From Treponema parvum (GTDB lineage: Bacteria; Spirochaetota; Spirochaetia; Treponematales; Treponemataceae), in contig NZ_CP054257.1 in assembly GCF_017893945.1 (NCBI RefSeq), forward strand, positions 1,798,001 to 1,862,000: a stretch of DNA of 64,000 nucleotides, read 5' to 3'. Positions 40,346 to 49,510 of this stretch are shown one piece after another. Each line of letters begins with the position of its first letter. Positions within the stretch are counted from its first letter, which is position 1. A program made the position numbers and the translations under genes. The notes under the pieces are model-generated. The model was not told where the DNA came from and ran no database searches. It saw only the letters and a program-made list of their open reading frames with translations.

Positions 40346-40539
40346 TCGTTAAAGAAAAACAAGGATGTTTTTCTTAAACTATAATAAAGAACTTACATGA
40401 ATTTATCAACTGCGCGCCCAAGACGCCAAAAACGTGTGCGCCCAAAATGCGCGAATGCCGCATTTTAAAGAAATGTGCACTTTCCGCGTACGAAAGGTCA
40501 TCGCACGAAGATCGGCGCCCAAAGCGCGCACGAATATTT

Positions 40540-42249
40540 CTAAAAACGAGTGTCCCACCTGCCGCAAAAAACGTTTTCTCGAAACTTACCCGTAAACGGC
40601 GCCTTGCCGGTCATCTTGTCCACGGTAGCTTCTATGGCCTCGCTATGCGACATGTACGAGTTTATGTAGCAGCGCGCCATAGGAACGTCGATGAGCATAT
40701 TCGTAAACGAAAGCGAAACCGCAAACGTCGGAACTTCGGAAAAATACCACGGCTGCTTTGCGGGCATGTCCCATTTTACGCGCATGGTGTTGAATTGAGC
40801 AAAACCAGAAACATTTAGAACAAGCAGAACGGCGTCGTATTTCTTTTTGAATTCTTCACACTTTCCTTTAACTTTCATAGGTTCAAAATCTACGGCAAAG
40901 CCCCTGGACTCAAGCGCTTTCACAATGTTTTTTATGACGTCTTCGTTGTTTGAAGGCAGTTTGGTTCCTGCTATAACCATATCGTCGGCGCCTATGTATA
41001 TGAGCTTTATGTTCTTATATTTTTCAGGCGTCATAGGCAGATAATGATCCCTGTCTTTTACAAGCGTCACAAATTCGGCCGCCAAATCCCTTGCAATTTT
41101 TTTGTGTTCGGCGCATCCCACTACGGAAAGATTTTTTTCAGAAGGAACGAGAGATCCTGCCCTTTGTTTTTTGGGAAGCCCGATAGCGGCCTTAAGTCCT
41201 ATTATCCTGTGAAGCGCGTCGGAAAGCCTTTCTTCGGATATTATTCCTTTTTTATAGCCGTCCATCATGTATTGAAAGTCTTCGTCCTTATCGTTAAAAA
41301 ACAAAAACATATCGCAGCCGGCGGCAATGGCCGAAGGAACCTGCTGCGAACGCGGTACTGTCGCGCCGAACATTCCTATCATATGAGAGGCGTCCGTAAC
41401 GACGAGTCCGTTATAGCCCAGCTTTTCGCGCAGCAATTTTTGGATTAATTCCGGAGCCAAGGTTGCCGGACGAATATCCTCGTCTTTTAGTGAAGGATCA
41501 AGCTTTTTCGAATATTTAGGAAGCGCTATATGCCCCGCCATAATCGTCATAACGCCTTCATCTATAAGCGCTTTATAAACCTTGCCGAACGTTTTGTCCC
41601 ATTCTTCCGGCGAAAGATCGTTTACCCCCATTATAAGGTGCTGATCGTTTTCTTCAGTGCCGTCGCCCGGAAAATGCTTTATACACGTGGCGATACCGAA
41701 TTCCCTCATCGCTTTAAAAAACGATTTTGCAAAACGGATAACGTCGTTCGGATCTTCGTTATATGCCCGCAGATTGACTATGGTATTGCGCCAATTATAG
41801 GGCAAGTCCACAATGGGAGCAAAATTCCAGTTGCAGCCGACCGCATCGGCTTCGGCGGCGCAAACTTTTGCCATCTTATATACAGATTCTTCCTTTCCTA
41901 TGGCAGAAAGCGCCGCTCCGCACGCAACGGCAGTGCCGCCCGTCATTCCTCCGTTTCCTCCGGCCTCACAGTTTGACGCAATCAATAAAGGAATACGGCT
42001 TGTTTTTTGCAGACATTCTGCCATGTCGCGGATATCTGCAGGGGGCGCGTTGTGATAGCGGACGCCGCCCACGTGATATTTTTCCAATAATTTTGAAATG
42101 TTTTCAGGCTTACGGTCATCCGCCGATGCCAAAAGCGTAATAAAAAGCTGCCCGATTTTTTCTTCAACGCTCATGGAAGAAATTGTCTTTTCTACCCAAT
42201 CAATCTGAGCGTCGTTTAAGTAAAACGGTTTTGCCCTTAAGTCTACCAT
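40540..42249 (-). CDS. Glycoside hydrolase family 3 protein
   Basis: 569 residues. The N-terminal GH3 barrel shows SMSVEEKIGQLF, GCNWNFAPIVDL, CIKHFPGDGTEENDQH (the His-containing loop) and the nucleophile-region GYNGLVVTDASHMIGM with Asp. This resembles beta-N-acetylhexosaminidase or beta-glucosidase members that lack an FnIII tail. The C-terminal 200 residues form a GH3-C-like domain. No signal peptide is visible, so it probably acts in the cytoplasm, for example in sugar or cell-wall recycling. CGGAGG precedes the ATG at 42249. Substrate unknown. Confidence 0.9.
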   Translation of the reverse strand: MVDLRAKPFYLNDAQIDWVEKTISSMSVEEKIGQLFITLLASADDRKPENISKLLEKYHVGGVRYHNAPPADIRDMAECLQKTSRIPLLIASNCEAGGNGGMTGGTAVACGAALSAIGKEESVYKMAKVCAAEADAVGCNWNFAPIVDLPYNWRNTIVNLRAYNEDPNDVIRFAKSFFKAMREFGIATCIKHFPGDGTEENDQHLIMGVNDLSPEEWDKTFGKVYKALIDEGVMTIMAGHIALPKYSKKLDPSLKDEDIRPATLAPELIQKLLREKLGYNGLVVTDASHMIGMFGATVPRSQQVPSAIAAGCDMFLFFNDKDEDFQYMMDGYKKGIISEERLSDALHRIIGLKAAIGLPKKQRAGSLVPSEKNLSVVGCAEHKKIARDLAAEFVTLVKDRDHYLPMTPEKYKNIKLIYIGADDMVIAGTKLPSNNEDVIKNIVKALESRGFAVDFEPMKVKGKCEEFKKKYDAVLLVLNVSGFAQFNTMRVKWDMPAKQPWYFSEVPTFAVSLSFTNMLIDVPMARCYINSYMSHSEAIEATVDKMTGKAPFTGKFRENVFCGRWDTRF

Positions 42250-42305
42250 CGTGGTCCTCCGGAATAATCAATAAATTTAATCAATAGCATAAATTTCGAA
42301 TTTCA

Positions 42306-42340
42306 TTTTAGGGCGGCGGTTGCGCACGGATGTGCGGCAC
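42306..42340. repeat. GGGCGGC / GGATGTGCG intergenic repeat (copy 2)
   Basis: Related to 40275-40310; ends in GCGCACGGATGTGCG. Upstream of the GH3 gene. Confidence 0.5.
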
Positions 42341-42378
42341 GGCCTTTTGCCGCGCTTCACACCACGACGCGTCGTTTT

Positions 42379-43245
42379 TCAGACGCCGGCGCCAAGGTTT
42401 TTCCAAAACGCGGCGAGCATTTTCTTTTCATGAGGTTCGTAACTGTGTTTTAAAAGGCGATCCACAGCCGCCGCTGCATTCAACCAGCTTTCCTTTTCTT
42501 TTTTTACCAGGATAGGATAACAGTGCACGCCGTTTTGTTCTGCGGCTTTTACGTCGCCGGGAGCGTCTCCTATCATCAAGACATTGCCGGCCTCATAGCC
42601 TTTTTTCAAAAGAGCCGCTATGCACGCGTCTTTTGGTCCGTCTTCCTGACATAACAGAATATCGACGTGCTCCGCTATTCCAGTGCGCGTCCATTCTTCC
42701 TTAACCGCAGACCGGTTTGCGCTTGAAACGCCTGCAACGTCACATGTTTTGTGTATTTGTTTAAGAGAATCGCGCACTCCCTCAAACGGCAAAAGTTCGG
42801 ATTCATCAAGAGAGGCAATTTTAGAATTTACTTTTTTTGACCAAGAGAGAGCCTTTTTTAAGCAGAAATCATTCATTTTGCCTTGTGCGGCATCCAAGAC
42901 GGCTTTTTCCAAAACGGAATTTGAAAGCGCTTCGGCGTTTTCAGTCCACGCGACAAATTCATCAAGCCCTTCGATCTTCCTTATTTTGGAATCTATGTAT
43001 GAAAGAACTGTCGCAAGCGCCTTATAACGGTTTATGCCGCGCGTCAATGAAAACAGGTTTACCTCGTTCCACTTGTCCAGAACTTCTTTGCGGTAATCGT
43101 CAAGCTCCCATTCTTTTACCAGCTCCGGGCCGAAGCATTTGAAATGCTTTACATTCATCGTGTCCATTGCGCAGCCGTCGCTGTCCACACAGACAAGAAA
43201 ATCCTTTTTCTTTTTATAATCTTCGATCGAAACGGAAATATTCAT
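42379..43245 (-). CDS. HAD-superfamily hydrolase
   Basis: 288 residues. Motif I DFLVCVDSDGCAMDTMN has the nucleophile Asp; motif II VSSANR; the Lys of motif III is in EDGPKDACI; motif IV is VLMIGDAPGDVKAAEQNG. A large helical cap lies between motifs I and II, so this is a subfamily I enzyme, phosphoglycolate-phosphatase-like in layout. The substrate is unknown. The ATG at 43245 lies seven bases after an extended -10 box; the longer upstream frame runs across the promoter and is rejected. Confidence 0.87.
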   Translation of the reverse strand: MNISVSIEDYKKKKDFLVCVDSDGCAMDTMNVKHFKCFGPELVKEWELDDYRKEVLDKWNEVNLFSLTRGINRYKALATVLSYIDSKIRKIEGLDEFVAWTENAEALSNSVLEKAVLDAAQGKMNDFCLKKALSWSKKVNSKIASLDESELLPFEGVRDSLKQIHKTCDVAGVSSANRSAVKEEWTRTGIAEHVDILLCQEDGPKDACIAALLKKGYEAGNVLMIGDAPGDVKAAEQNGVHCYPILVKKEKESWLNAAAAVDRLLKHSYEPHEKKMLAAFWKNLGAGV

Positions 43246-43252
43246 AATCTTT

Positions 43253-43261
43253 ATTATAGCA
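43253..43261 (-). promoter_or_regulatory. Extended -10 promoter of the HAD gene
   Basis: Minus strand TG-C-TATAAT, ending seven bases before the ATG at 43245. Leaderless. Confidence 0.6.
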
Positions 43262-43402
43262 CGGCAGCGATAAAAAATGAAACCGGGCTCGTACATGTTG
43301 CATAGTACTCGGAAGACTTAAGTTTTAAAATAAACGCTATAAATTAAAAATAATCTTATTACAGTTTTCGGCTGCATTGGCTTTTGCCGGCGCGAATATC
43401 GA

Positions 43403-44551
43403 TTACTTAGCCGCCTTGTCTTTTCTGTCTATGTGCTCAAATACCTGTGCGACGTCTTTTAAAAGATCGCTTATGGGAAGTTTTTGCGGGCATATTTTTT
43501 CACACCTTTTACAGACTATGCATTGCGAAGCCTTGGCCGTACCTGACGCCAAATTTGTATAATATATCTGCTGTCGGGCGTATTTTTTTCGATTTATTTG
43601 GCGGTCCTTGTTGTACAGCATAAAAAAATCCGGAATAGGGATGTGTTTGGGACAACCGTCCACACAATACCTGCATGCGGTGCACGGAATGGAAATTTCC
43701 TTTTTTATCTTTTGAACCGCAAGATCTATAAGCGCCTTTTCCGCATCTGAAAGCGGTTGAAAATTTTTCATATACGAAACATTGTCTTCCACTTGCGAAG
43801 CGTCGGACATTCCCGAAAGCACCGTGACCACATTAGGCAGACTTGCGGCAAAACGTATCGCCCATGATGCAAGCGACATATCGGGAGCGGCTTTTTTGAA
43901 AATACCCGCCACATCGTCTGAAAGATTTACCAAAGTTCCGCCTTTTACCGGTTCCATGACTATGACGGGTTTGGAATGTTTTATGCAAACTTCATAATTT
44001 TTTCTGGAACAAACGCTTTCGCTTTCCCAATCCAAATAGTTTATTTGAAGCTGCACAAATTCCGTTTCAGGGTGTTCCGAAAGAATCCTGTCGAGAAGTT
44101 CGGGTTTGTCGTGATAAGAAAAACCGAGACGTCGTATTCTTCCTTCTTTTTTTAGTTCGGATAAAAACTCAAAGGTTTCATATTTAACGGCACGCTCGTA
44201 ATTTGCTTCGTTCAGGCAATGCAGTAAATAATAGTCGAAATAGTCCGCGCCCGTTTTTTCCGTTTGCTTTTCGAAAACCTGTTTTTGCTCTTCTTTGGAG
44301 CCGATCATCATAACGGGCATCTTAGTTGCAACGGTAAAAGAATTTCTTGAGTGTCGTTTAACAAGGGCTTCCCGTAAAACTTCTTCGCTCTTAAAAGAAT
44401 GATACATCCACGCAGTGTCAAAATAAGTGAAACCGTTTTCCAAAAAGCGGTCTACCATAATTTTTACCTGCTCTCTGTCCACGCTTGTAGGATCGTCAGG
44501 ATTTTTTAGAGGAAGGCGCATAAAGCCGAACCCGAGTTTTTTTGTTTCCAT
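43403..44551 (-). CDS. Aldo/keto reductase with C-terminal ferredoxin-like domain
   Basis: 382 residues. The first 270 form an aldo/keto reductase barrel: FGFMRLP, FDTAWMYHS (Asp, Tyr), VATKM (Lys) and YYLLHCLNE (His). The C-terminal part carries CTACRYCVDGCPKHIPIP and, later, CIVCKRCEKICPQ, two cysteine clusters of a 4Fe-4S ferredoxin type. This fusion is common in anaerobes, where electrons may come from ferredoxin rather than only NAD(P)H. Substrate unknown. GGGGGC precedes the ATG at 44551. A family A palindrome lies just upstream. Confidence 0.93.
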   Translation of the reverse strand: METKKLGFGFMRLPLKNPDDPTSVDREQVKIMVDRFLENGFTYFDTAWMYHSFKSEEVLREALVKRHSRNSFTVATKMPVMMIGSKEEQKQVFEKQTEKTGADYFDYYLLHCLNEANYERAVKYETFEFLSELKKEGRIRRLGFSYHDKPELLDRILSEHPETEFVQLQINYLDWESESVCSRKNYEVCIKHSKPVIVMEPVKGGTLVNLSDDVAGIFKKAAPDMSLASWAIRFAASLPNVVTVLSGMSDASQVEDNVSYMKNFQPLSDAEKALIDLAVQKIKKEISIPCTACRYCVDGCPKHIPIPDFFMLYNKDRQINRKKYARQQIYYTNLASGTAKASQCIVCKRCEKICPQKLPISDLLKDVAQVFEHIDRKDKAAK

Positions 44552-44573
44552 AAGTTTGCCCCCGCACTTTACG

Positions 44574-44606
44574 GGAATCTCTAAAACTGCAATTTCTAGA
44601 GATTCC
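44574..44606. repeat. AAACTGCA-core palindrome (repeat family A, copy 4)
   Basis: GGAATCTCTA pairs with TAGAGATTCC around an AAACTGCAATTT centre with a one-base bulge. Lies between gntR and the aldo/keto reductase gene. Confidence 0.6.
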
Positions 44607-44620
44607 TTGGAAATATTATA

Positions 44621-45289
44621 TCACAGGCGGTGTGCTTTTTTATACAGCGCTATAGTAGTATCGATGTGTTCGCCAATAGCTTTTTGCAGACGCAGCAGAT
44701 CTGCGCTGAAAAGCGCATCCACAATCTCATCGTGCTGTTGTATGGTGAGCCTCAAAGATTTTGCGTTATGGATGTGAAAACCTACGAACATGCATTGATG
44801 TGTGTGAAGATTTTCATATTCCGTTATTATGACGGGATTACCGCAAGTATTTACCAATTCCTTATGAAGAGCATAATCGTGTTCCGAAAGTTTTCCGAAC
44901 GTTTCTTGAGTAAAATATTCGGCGCATTTTTCATATTCGGAATCGGTTTGTGCGAGCAGATGTTTTATTTTATCCCGTATCTTATCGCTTTTTTTTACGG
45001 CTTCTATTGCATACGCCGCGCAATACTGTTCTATCATCTGGCGGGCATGCCAGATATGCCGCATCTCTTCAAAATCAAAAGATTTTACCTTTATACCGCA
45101 TTTCGGAATCGCAACTACAAGTCCTACTGCAACAAGTTGATTCAACGCCTGTTTAACGGGAGTTTCGCTTACTTTAAAGTCCTCGCAAAGCCTGCGCACG
45201 GTCAGCCGTTCGTTTTGAACATAAAGCCCCCGCTTGATGCGGCTTTTGATCTTGTCGGCCAATTCGTCGGCAAGCAGCGTCGATTCCAT
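44621..45289 (-). CDS. GntR-family transcriptional regulator (FadR/FCD subfamily)
   Basis: 222 residues. A winged helix (about 7-70, LTVRRLCEDFKVSETPVKQALNQLVAVGLV) is followed by an all-helical FCD domain. Its metal/ligand His residues are visible in HDYALHKELVNTCG, QQHDEIVDAL and IGEHIDTT. Such regulators sense sugar acids or other organic acids. The ATG at 45289 has GGAGAAG upstream. It borders the sugar-type ABC cluster; a 24-base block in front of it (45377-45400) is identical to one in the ABC promoter, so it may regulate both (inference). Confidence 0.88.
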   Translation of the reverse strand: MESTLLADELADKIKSRIKRGLYVQNERLTVRRLCEDFKVSETPVKQALNQLVAVGLVVAIPKCGIKVKSFDFEEMRHIWHARQMIEQYCAAYAIEAVKKSDKIRDKIKHLLAQTDSEYEKCAEYFTQETFGKLSEHDYALHKELVNTCGNPVIITEYENLHTHQCMFVGFHIHNAKSLRLTIQQHDEIVDALFSADLLRLQKAIGEHIDTTIALYKKAHRL

Positions 45290-45376
45290 ATCACTTCTCC
45301 TATTTTCGGTATGAATAATATAAAGAAAATATGAATGTGTACAGAACAAAAGTTGAAAAACGGAATGCGTCGGCGT

Positions 45377-45449
45377 CTGTAAAGTTAAAAATTGAAAGCT
45401 AAATGTCGATGCTGACGACGGAAAACTTTTTTACCGGCAAATAAACCAC
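45377..45449. repeat. Intergenic repeat R0 (two blocks)
   Basis: Block 2 (45377-45400) is identical over 24 bases to 52230-52253; block 1 (45424-45449) matches 52346-52371 with three mismatches. The blocks are 23 bases apart here and 92 in the other copy. Confidence 0.85.
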
Positions 45450-45455
45450 CGCTCC

Positions 45456-45484
45456 TTGCACGCGGCGACGACGCATAGTATACT
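45456..45484 (+). promoter_or_regulatory. Promoter of the 45492 gene
   Basis: TTGCAC, 17 bases, TATACT (45479-45484), ending seven bases before the ATG at 45492. Leaderless. Confidence 0.55.
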
Positions 45485-45491
45485 TTAGCGC

Positions 45492-46655
45492 ATGGAAAAA
45501 GGCATGTACGTCTATCCGTGGGAAATTAAAGACATAGGCGACTTTGAAAACGAATACGCCGAAACAGGCTGTAACGCCGTGGCGCCGGCGCTGAGCTATC
45601 ACCATGCTGCGACCTTTGCCGCTTCTACGGGACGCTGTAAAAACCTTCGAGAATCGGCCGTGAGCTTTACGCCCGGAACAGGGCGATACGGAAAAATCGT
45701 TCCCTGCGTCAACGAAGAGTGCGCCCGTGCCGGTACTGTGCAAAAGCTCCGGTCTTGGGCAAAAAAGACGGATATTCACTTTGCCGCTTGGACGGTGCTG
45801 CTTCATAATTCAAGCCAAGGAGAGCGGCACGAAGCGTTCACTACGGAAAACATCTTCGGCGACCGCTATCCGCACGCGCTTTGCCCGTCTAATGCGGAAA
45901 TACAAGAATATGCCCTATCGCTCATTAACGACATTCTCGACCAGTTTTGTCCCGACAGCCTCATGCTGGAATCGGTAACCACTCTGCCCGCCTTTCACGG
46001 CGCGCATCATGAAATCGCAAACATTACCGTAACTCCCGCCCTGCGGTGGCTTTATTCTTTGTGCTTTTGTCCTTCGTGCCGCAAAAACGCGGCGCGAAGA
46101 TACCCCGGTATAGACCCCGACGCGCTCAGAAGCAGTCTTAAAGAAATCGCTCTTCGTCTTGCTGCAGAAGACACTCTGATTCAGGGTAACGGCGACGCAC
46201 AGACAATGCAACTACTCTTGGAAATTCCCGGTCTTTTTGAGTACCAAAAGGCGCGGGAAGAAGGAGTAGCCGACTTTATTGCGCTTGCTACGGCGCCGGC
46301 ACGAGAACGCGGCGTACGATCCACAGTGATCCCCAGCGCTACTCCGTTTGACGCGAACCATGTTTTTATGGAAGGAATGAATTTTTTGCTGAACCGCACA
46401 AAGGCGGATCTTCTTTTGCCCCTTGTTTACGGGCAGGGTGAAACCTATGCCTCGGTCAAACGAACCGTACGGCTCTTTGACGCAAAAACGCCCGTAGGCA
46501 TGGCAATGAGTCTAAATCCGGCGCAGTCCCCGACAAAGACAGCCTTTCTGGCTGCTTGTAACGATGCAAAAGAAGCAGGCTGCGAACATTTTTACTTCTA
46601 TAATTTTTCGCTGGCCTCAGCGGAACGCCGCAGCTGGGTGCGGCAGGTAGTCTAG
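45492..46655 (+). CDS. Hypothetical protein, probably TIM-barrel glycosidase-like
   Basis: 387 residues. I do not recognise a named family. The opening GMYVYPWEIKDIG, the middle HFAAWTVLLHNSSQG and FGDRYPHALCPSN, and the late KADLLLPLVYGQGE resemble bacterial putative glycoside hydrolases with a barrel fold. In these, a long N-terminal barrel is followed by a conserved CxxC (CFCPSCRKNAARR near 195). No signal peptide. It diverges from gntR and converges with the ABC/lactonase operon, so a part in handling the imported sugar is likely. The start follows the -10 box directly. Confidence 0.6.
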   Translation: MEKGMYVYPWEIKDIGDFENEYAETGCNAVAPALSYHHAATFAASTGRCKNLRESAVSFTPGTGRYGKIVPCVNEECARAGTVQKLRSWAKKTDIHFAAWTVLLHNSSQGERHEAFTTENIFGDRYPHALCPSNAEIQEYALSLINDILDQFCPDSLMLESVTTLPAFHGAHHEIANITVTPALRWLYSLCFCPSCRKNAARRYPGIDPDALRSSLKEIALRLAAEDTLIQGNGDAQTMQLLLEIPGLFEYQKAREEGVADFIALATAPARERGVRSTVIPSATPFDANHVFMEGMNFLLNRTKADLLLPLVYGQGETYASVKRTVRLFDAKTPVGMAMSLNPAQSPTKTAFLAACNDAKEAGCEHFYFYNFSLASAERRSWVRQVV

Positions 46656-46729
46656 GAGCCGGCGGCGTAAAAATCCCTCCACAGTCCGATTCGGAAAGCA
46701 ATAGGAGCGGCGCCGGCTCCATGTGAGAA

Positions 46730-47572
46730 CTACGCTTGAATTACGGCGGTATGCAGGCCGCAGGATTCCACCTTGGTTTTAAACATTTTCCACAGCGCAG
46801 GTTCGTGCGTCACTATTATACGATCCAACCGCCCCTGTGCTTTTTCGTACATCGACTTTAAGGCAAAAACCATATTCGTATTGCTTCCTACTCCGTAACC
46901 GAGCGGAAAGAACGGTCCCTTGCCGTCTTTGCCGAAGCTTTCCAACGAGCCGCAGGCATCTCCCGTAAACACCCACATATCGGCTGGATCTTCAGGCGAT
47001 ACCTGGATTGTGATAAATTGAGATCCGTAAGTATGAGTATTGAAAGCCGGAACCACGGAAATTCCGGGCAGAAGGTCGCACACGAATCCGTCCAACAGCG
47101 TCATCCTGCCTTTTAGGATCATGTCCAAAGCGTCCCGCATATCGTCAGGATTGATGCCTGCACGGATATAATCGAAAACGGACGGCAAAGAAAAAACTTC
47201 AACCCAGTCCAACATCTCTTTCTTCTGAAGATAAAAATGCGCGTTAGGGAAAGCCCTTATTCCGCCCATATGATCCCAGTGAGCATGAGTCAAAATCACC
47301 GTGTCAAAGTCCTCTCCGCGAAGACCTATTCGGGCCAGAGTTTCCTCCAGCGACTGAACGTTTCGCACGTGATTCATAGCCTCCAGTTTAAGAGTGTGTT
47401 CCTCTCTAATATGACCGCAGTCCAGAGCAACAGTGTGACCGTTTCCTTGCAAAACGAGGAACCCGAAGGGTACGTACATATAGCCTTCATTATGTCTGCC
47501 GTAAACCATGGCAGACACTGCGCTGTCCGCCATAGCGTACTCCAAAAACCAGATTTTATATGATTCTCTCAT
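46730..47572 (-). CDS. Metallo-beta-lactamase-fold hydrolase, lactonase-like
   Basis: 280 residues. The metal motif is TVILTHAHWDHMGG (HxHxDH), with further ligands His in PAFNTHTYGSQ, Asp in VFTGDACGS and His in IIVTHEP. The layout matches the N-acyl-homoserine-lactonase-like subfamily, whose members open lactones; in this operon a sugar lactone is more likely than a signal molecule. ATG at 47572 with AAGGAG six bases before it. It follows the second permease gene by about 34 bases and is the last gene of the ABC operon. Confidence 0.85.
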   Translation of the reverse strand: MRESYKIWFLEYAMADSAVSAMVYGRHNEGYMYVPFGFLVLQGNGHTVALDCGHIREEHTLKLEAMNHVRNVQSLEETLARIGLRGEDFDTVILTHAHWDHMGGIRAFPNAHFYLQKKEMLDWVEVFSLPSVFDYIRAGINPDDMRDALDMILKGRMTLLDGFVCDLLPGISVVPAFNTHTYGSQFITIQVSPEDPADMWVFTGDACGSLESFGKDGKGPFFPLGYGVGSNTNMVFALKSMYEKAQGRLDRIIVTHEPALWKMFKTKVESCGLHTAVIQA

Positions 47573-47606
47573 AAACAACTCCTTGCGAGACGCCCGGCGT
47601 TTACAG

Positions 47607-48557
47607 CTAGCGCTGTCTCTTTTCTCGTCCGTACAATAGTATCATCAGCAGAATCAACAGTCCCTGCGCCAATTCGCGGCCGGCCTGAGGCATCTGTATG
47701 ACTTGCAAAATATCCTTAATTATGATGAATAAAAAAGTACCCGCTATAACGCCGGCGAAGTTACCCTTACCGCCGGTTATGGCTATACCTCCCATTACCG
47801 TAGCCGCAACGGTAAACATCATATAAGGAGCCCCGATCGTAAGATAGGTGCTGCCGATGTAACCCGTCAGCAGAATGCCCGAAATACCGCCGCAAAGCGA
47901 CGAAATGACGTAAATAAGGAATTTCATCGGGAATATTCTCACGCCTGAAAGCCAAGCGGCTCTCTCGTTGGTTCCCATAGCATATATCCGTCTGCCCCAT
48001 TTTGCGCTTAGCATAAAAGTTACGGCAACGCACATAAACACGGCGTATATTAAAAGGACGTTCGGAATGCCCGGAATAAATTGCCCCTTTGCCAAAAACG
48101 TGACCAAAGGCGGAACCCCGAAAGGCGGCGTCCCGTCCGTAGCCAAAAGCAAGCTGCCGTCAATAATGGTCATCGTGGCCAGCGTCATAATCATAGGCGG
48201 AATACGCAGGAATGTGACACCCGCGCCGTTAAACACGCCCACAACGATCGCTAAAAGCAGCGCCGCTCCGATGGCAAATCCGGCGCTGTGGCCGCCCTGT
48301 GTCATAGCGCTGGTAACAACCGAAGCCATAGTGACTACATTGGCTATGGACAAATCAAAACCGCCTGAAATTACAACGATGGCCTGACCTACGGCCATAA
48401 AGCCCAGATACACCGCCGCCTGTGCAAAAGTTATATTATGCGACCAGGTATTAAAGCCGCTGATCGACAAACTGGAGCCTATCCACAGCGCGACCGTCAA
48501 CACGGACACAAGGAAAACGGGCTCTGACACGACTTTTTTTAGCGTAGCTTTAGACAT
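47607..48557 (-). CDS. Sugar-type ABC transporter permease (RbsC-like), second
   Basis: 316 residues with about nine or ten membrane segments. It belongs to the branched-chain/ribose permease family: VVISGGFDLSIANVVTMASV, MTLATMTIIDGSL, AAWLSGVRIFPMKFLIY and the late GGIAITGGKGNFAGVIAGT are characteristic. It would form the channel with the first permease. ATG at 48557, with GAGG seven bases upstream, two bases after the stop of the preceding gene. Confidence 0.9.
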   Translation of the reverse strand: MSKATLKKVVSEPVFLVSVLTVALWIGSSLSISGFNTWSHNITFAQAAVYLGFMAVGQAIVVISGGFDLSIANVVTMASVVTSAMTQGGHSAGFAIGAALLLAIVVGVFNGAGVTFLRIPPMIMTLATMTIIDGSLLLATDGTPPFGVPPLVTFLAKGQFIPGIPNVLLIYAVFMCVAVTFMLSAKWGRRIYAMGTNERAAWLSGVRIFPMKFLIYVISSLCGGISGILLTGYIGSTYLTIGAPYMMFTVAATVMGGIAITGGKGNFAGVIAGTFLFIIIKDILQVIQMPQAGRELAQGLLILLMILLYGREKRQR

Positions 48558-48559
48558 AA

Positions 48560-49510
48560 TCATTCCTCATCCCCCTTGCGATAATACTCGATAGCCTTAA
48601 CGCCGATTACAGCTATAAGTATAAATCCCTGTACTACCTTTTGAAAATAAGGCGACGCACCGGCAAAAAACAGAATATTTAGAAGACTTGTATTTATGAA
48701 AGCGCCGATAAGAGCCCCTCTCATCATGCCCACACCGCCGGTAAAGGCGACGCCTCCCAGTACCGCAGCTGCGATGGAATTCATCTGAAAAGGAGGGCCT
48801 ATGGTAGGATCTCCGCATCCGATCTGTCCAACCAAAAGCAGAGCGCTTACGGCTACAAACATACCGGACAAAGCGTAGGCGGCTAAACGCGAACGATTTA
48901 CATTTATACCGTTGGCATAGGCGACCTTAGGATTGTCGCCCACAGCGTAAATGGCGACTCCGAGCCGGGAATTCTTTATAAATTTCCATACAACTACGGC
49001 AACGATCAATACCAGCGCAGCTCCGGGGATCATTGCCCTGCCTGAAAAAAAGCGGGTAAAAACCTTAGGAATGTAACCGCCCGGTCGCGGCAAAATGAAT
49101 AAGGTAACTCCTTTCCATACATAAGAAAATGCCAACGTAACTATGATGGCCGGAATGCGGGCAAAAGTAACTACGCTTCCCATGATAAGCCCGACCGCCG
49201 CTCCTGAAAGCAGCGTTACGACCACTCCGAAAGCGATGCCAAGGGGGCCGTCCCCCATTGTAGTTGCTAAAATCGTCGTCATCATCGAAACGGTCATGCC
49301 GATCGACAGATCTATACCGCCGGTAAGAAGAATACAAGCCTGTGCCATCGCGCAAGCCATAAGCGGTGCGAATTGCAGAAAAAAGGCGCAAGTCGATCGC
49401 CAGTTGCGAAGCACAGACGGATCGAGTATCAAGTTCACTACCACAAACACGGCTCCCACCGCGTACATGGGCAACATTTTCCGGGTTTGTTCGGAGAATT
49501 TGTATTTCAT
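48560..49510 (-). CDS. Sugar-type ABC transporter permease (RbsC-like), first
   Basis: 316 residues, about ten membrane segments. ILLTGGIDLSIGMTVSMMTT, GNVNR-type loop (AYANGINVNRSRLAAYALSG) and AAAVLGGVAFTGGVGMMRGALIG match the ribose-type permease family. It overlaps the ATPase gene by four bases. Paired with the second permease, it suggests a heterodimeric channel, as in several sugar and autoinducer-type importers. Confidence 0.91.
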   Translation of the reverse strand: MKYKFSEQTRKMLPMYAVGAVFVVVNLILDPSVLRNWRSTCAFFLQFAPLMACAMAQACILLTGGIDLSIGMTVSMMTTILATTMGDGPLGIAFGVVVTLLSGAAVGLIMGSVVTFARIPAIIVTLAFSYVWKGVTLFILPRPGGYIPKVFTRFFSGRAMIPGAALVLIVAVVVWKFIKNSRLGVAIYAVGDNPKVAYANGINVNRSRLAAYALSGMFVAVSALLLVGQIGCGDPTIGPPFQMNSIAAAVLGGVAFTGGVGMMRGALIGAFINTSLLNILFFAGASPYFQKVVQGFILIAVIGVKAIEYYRKGDEE

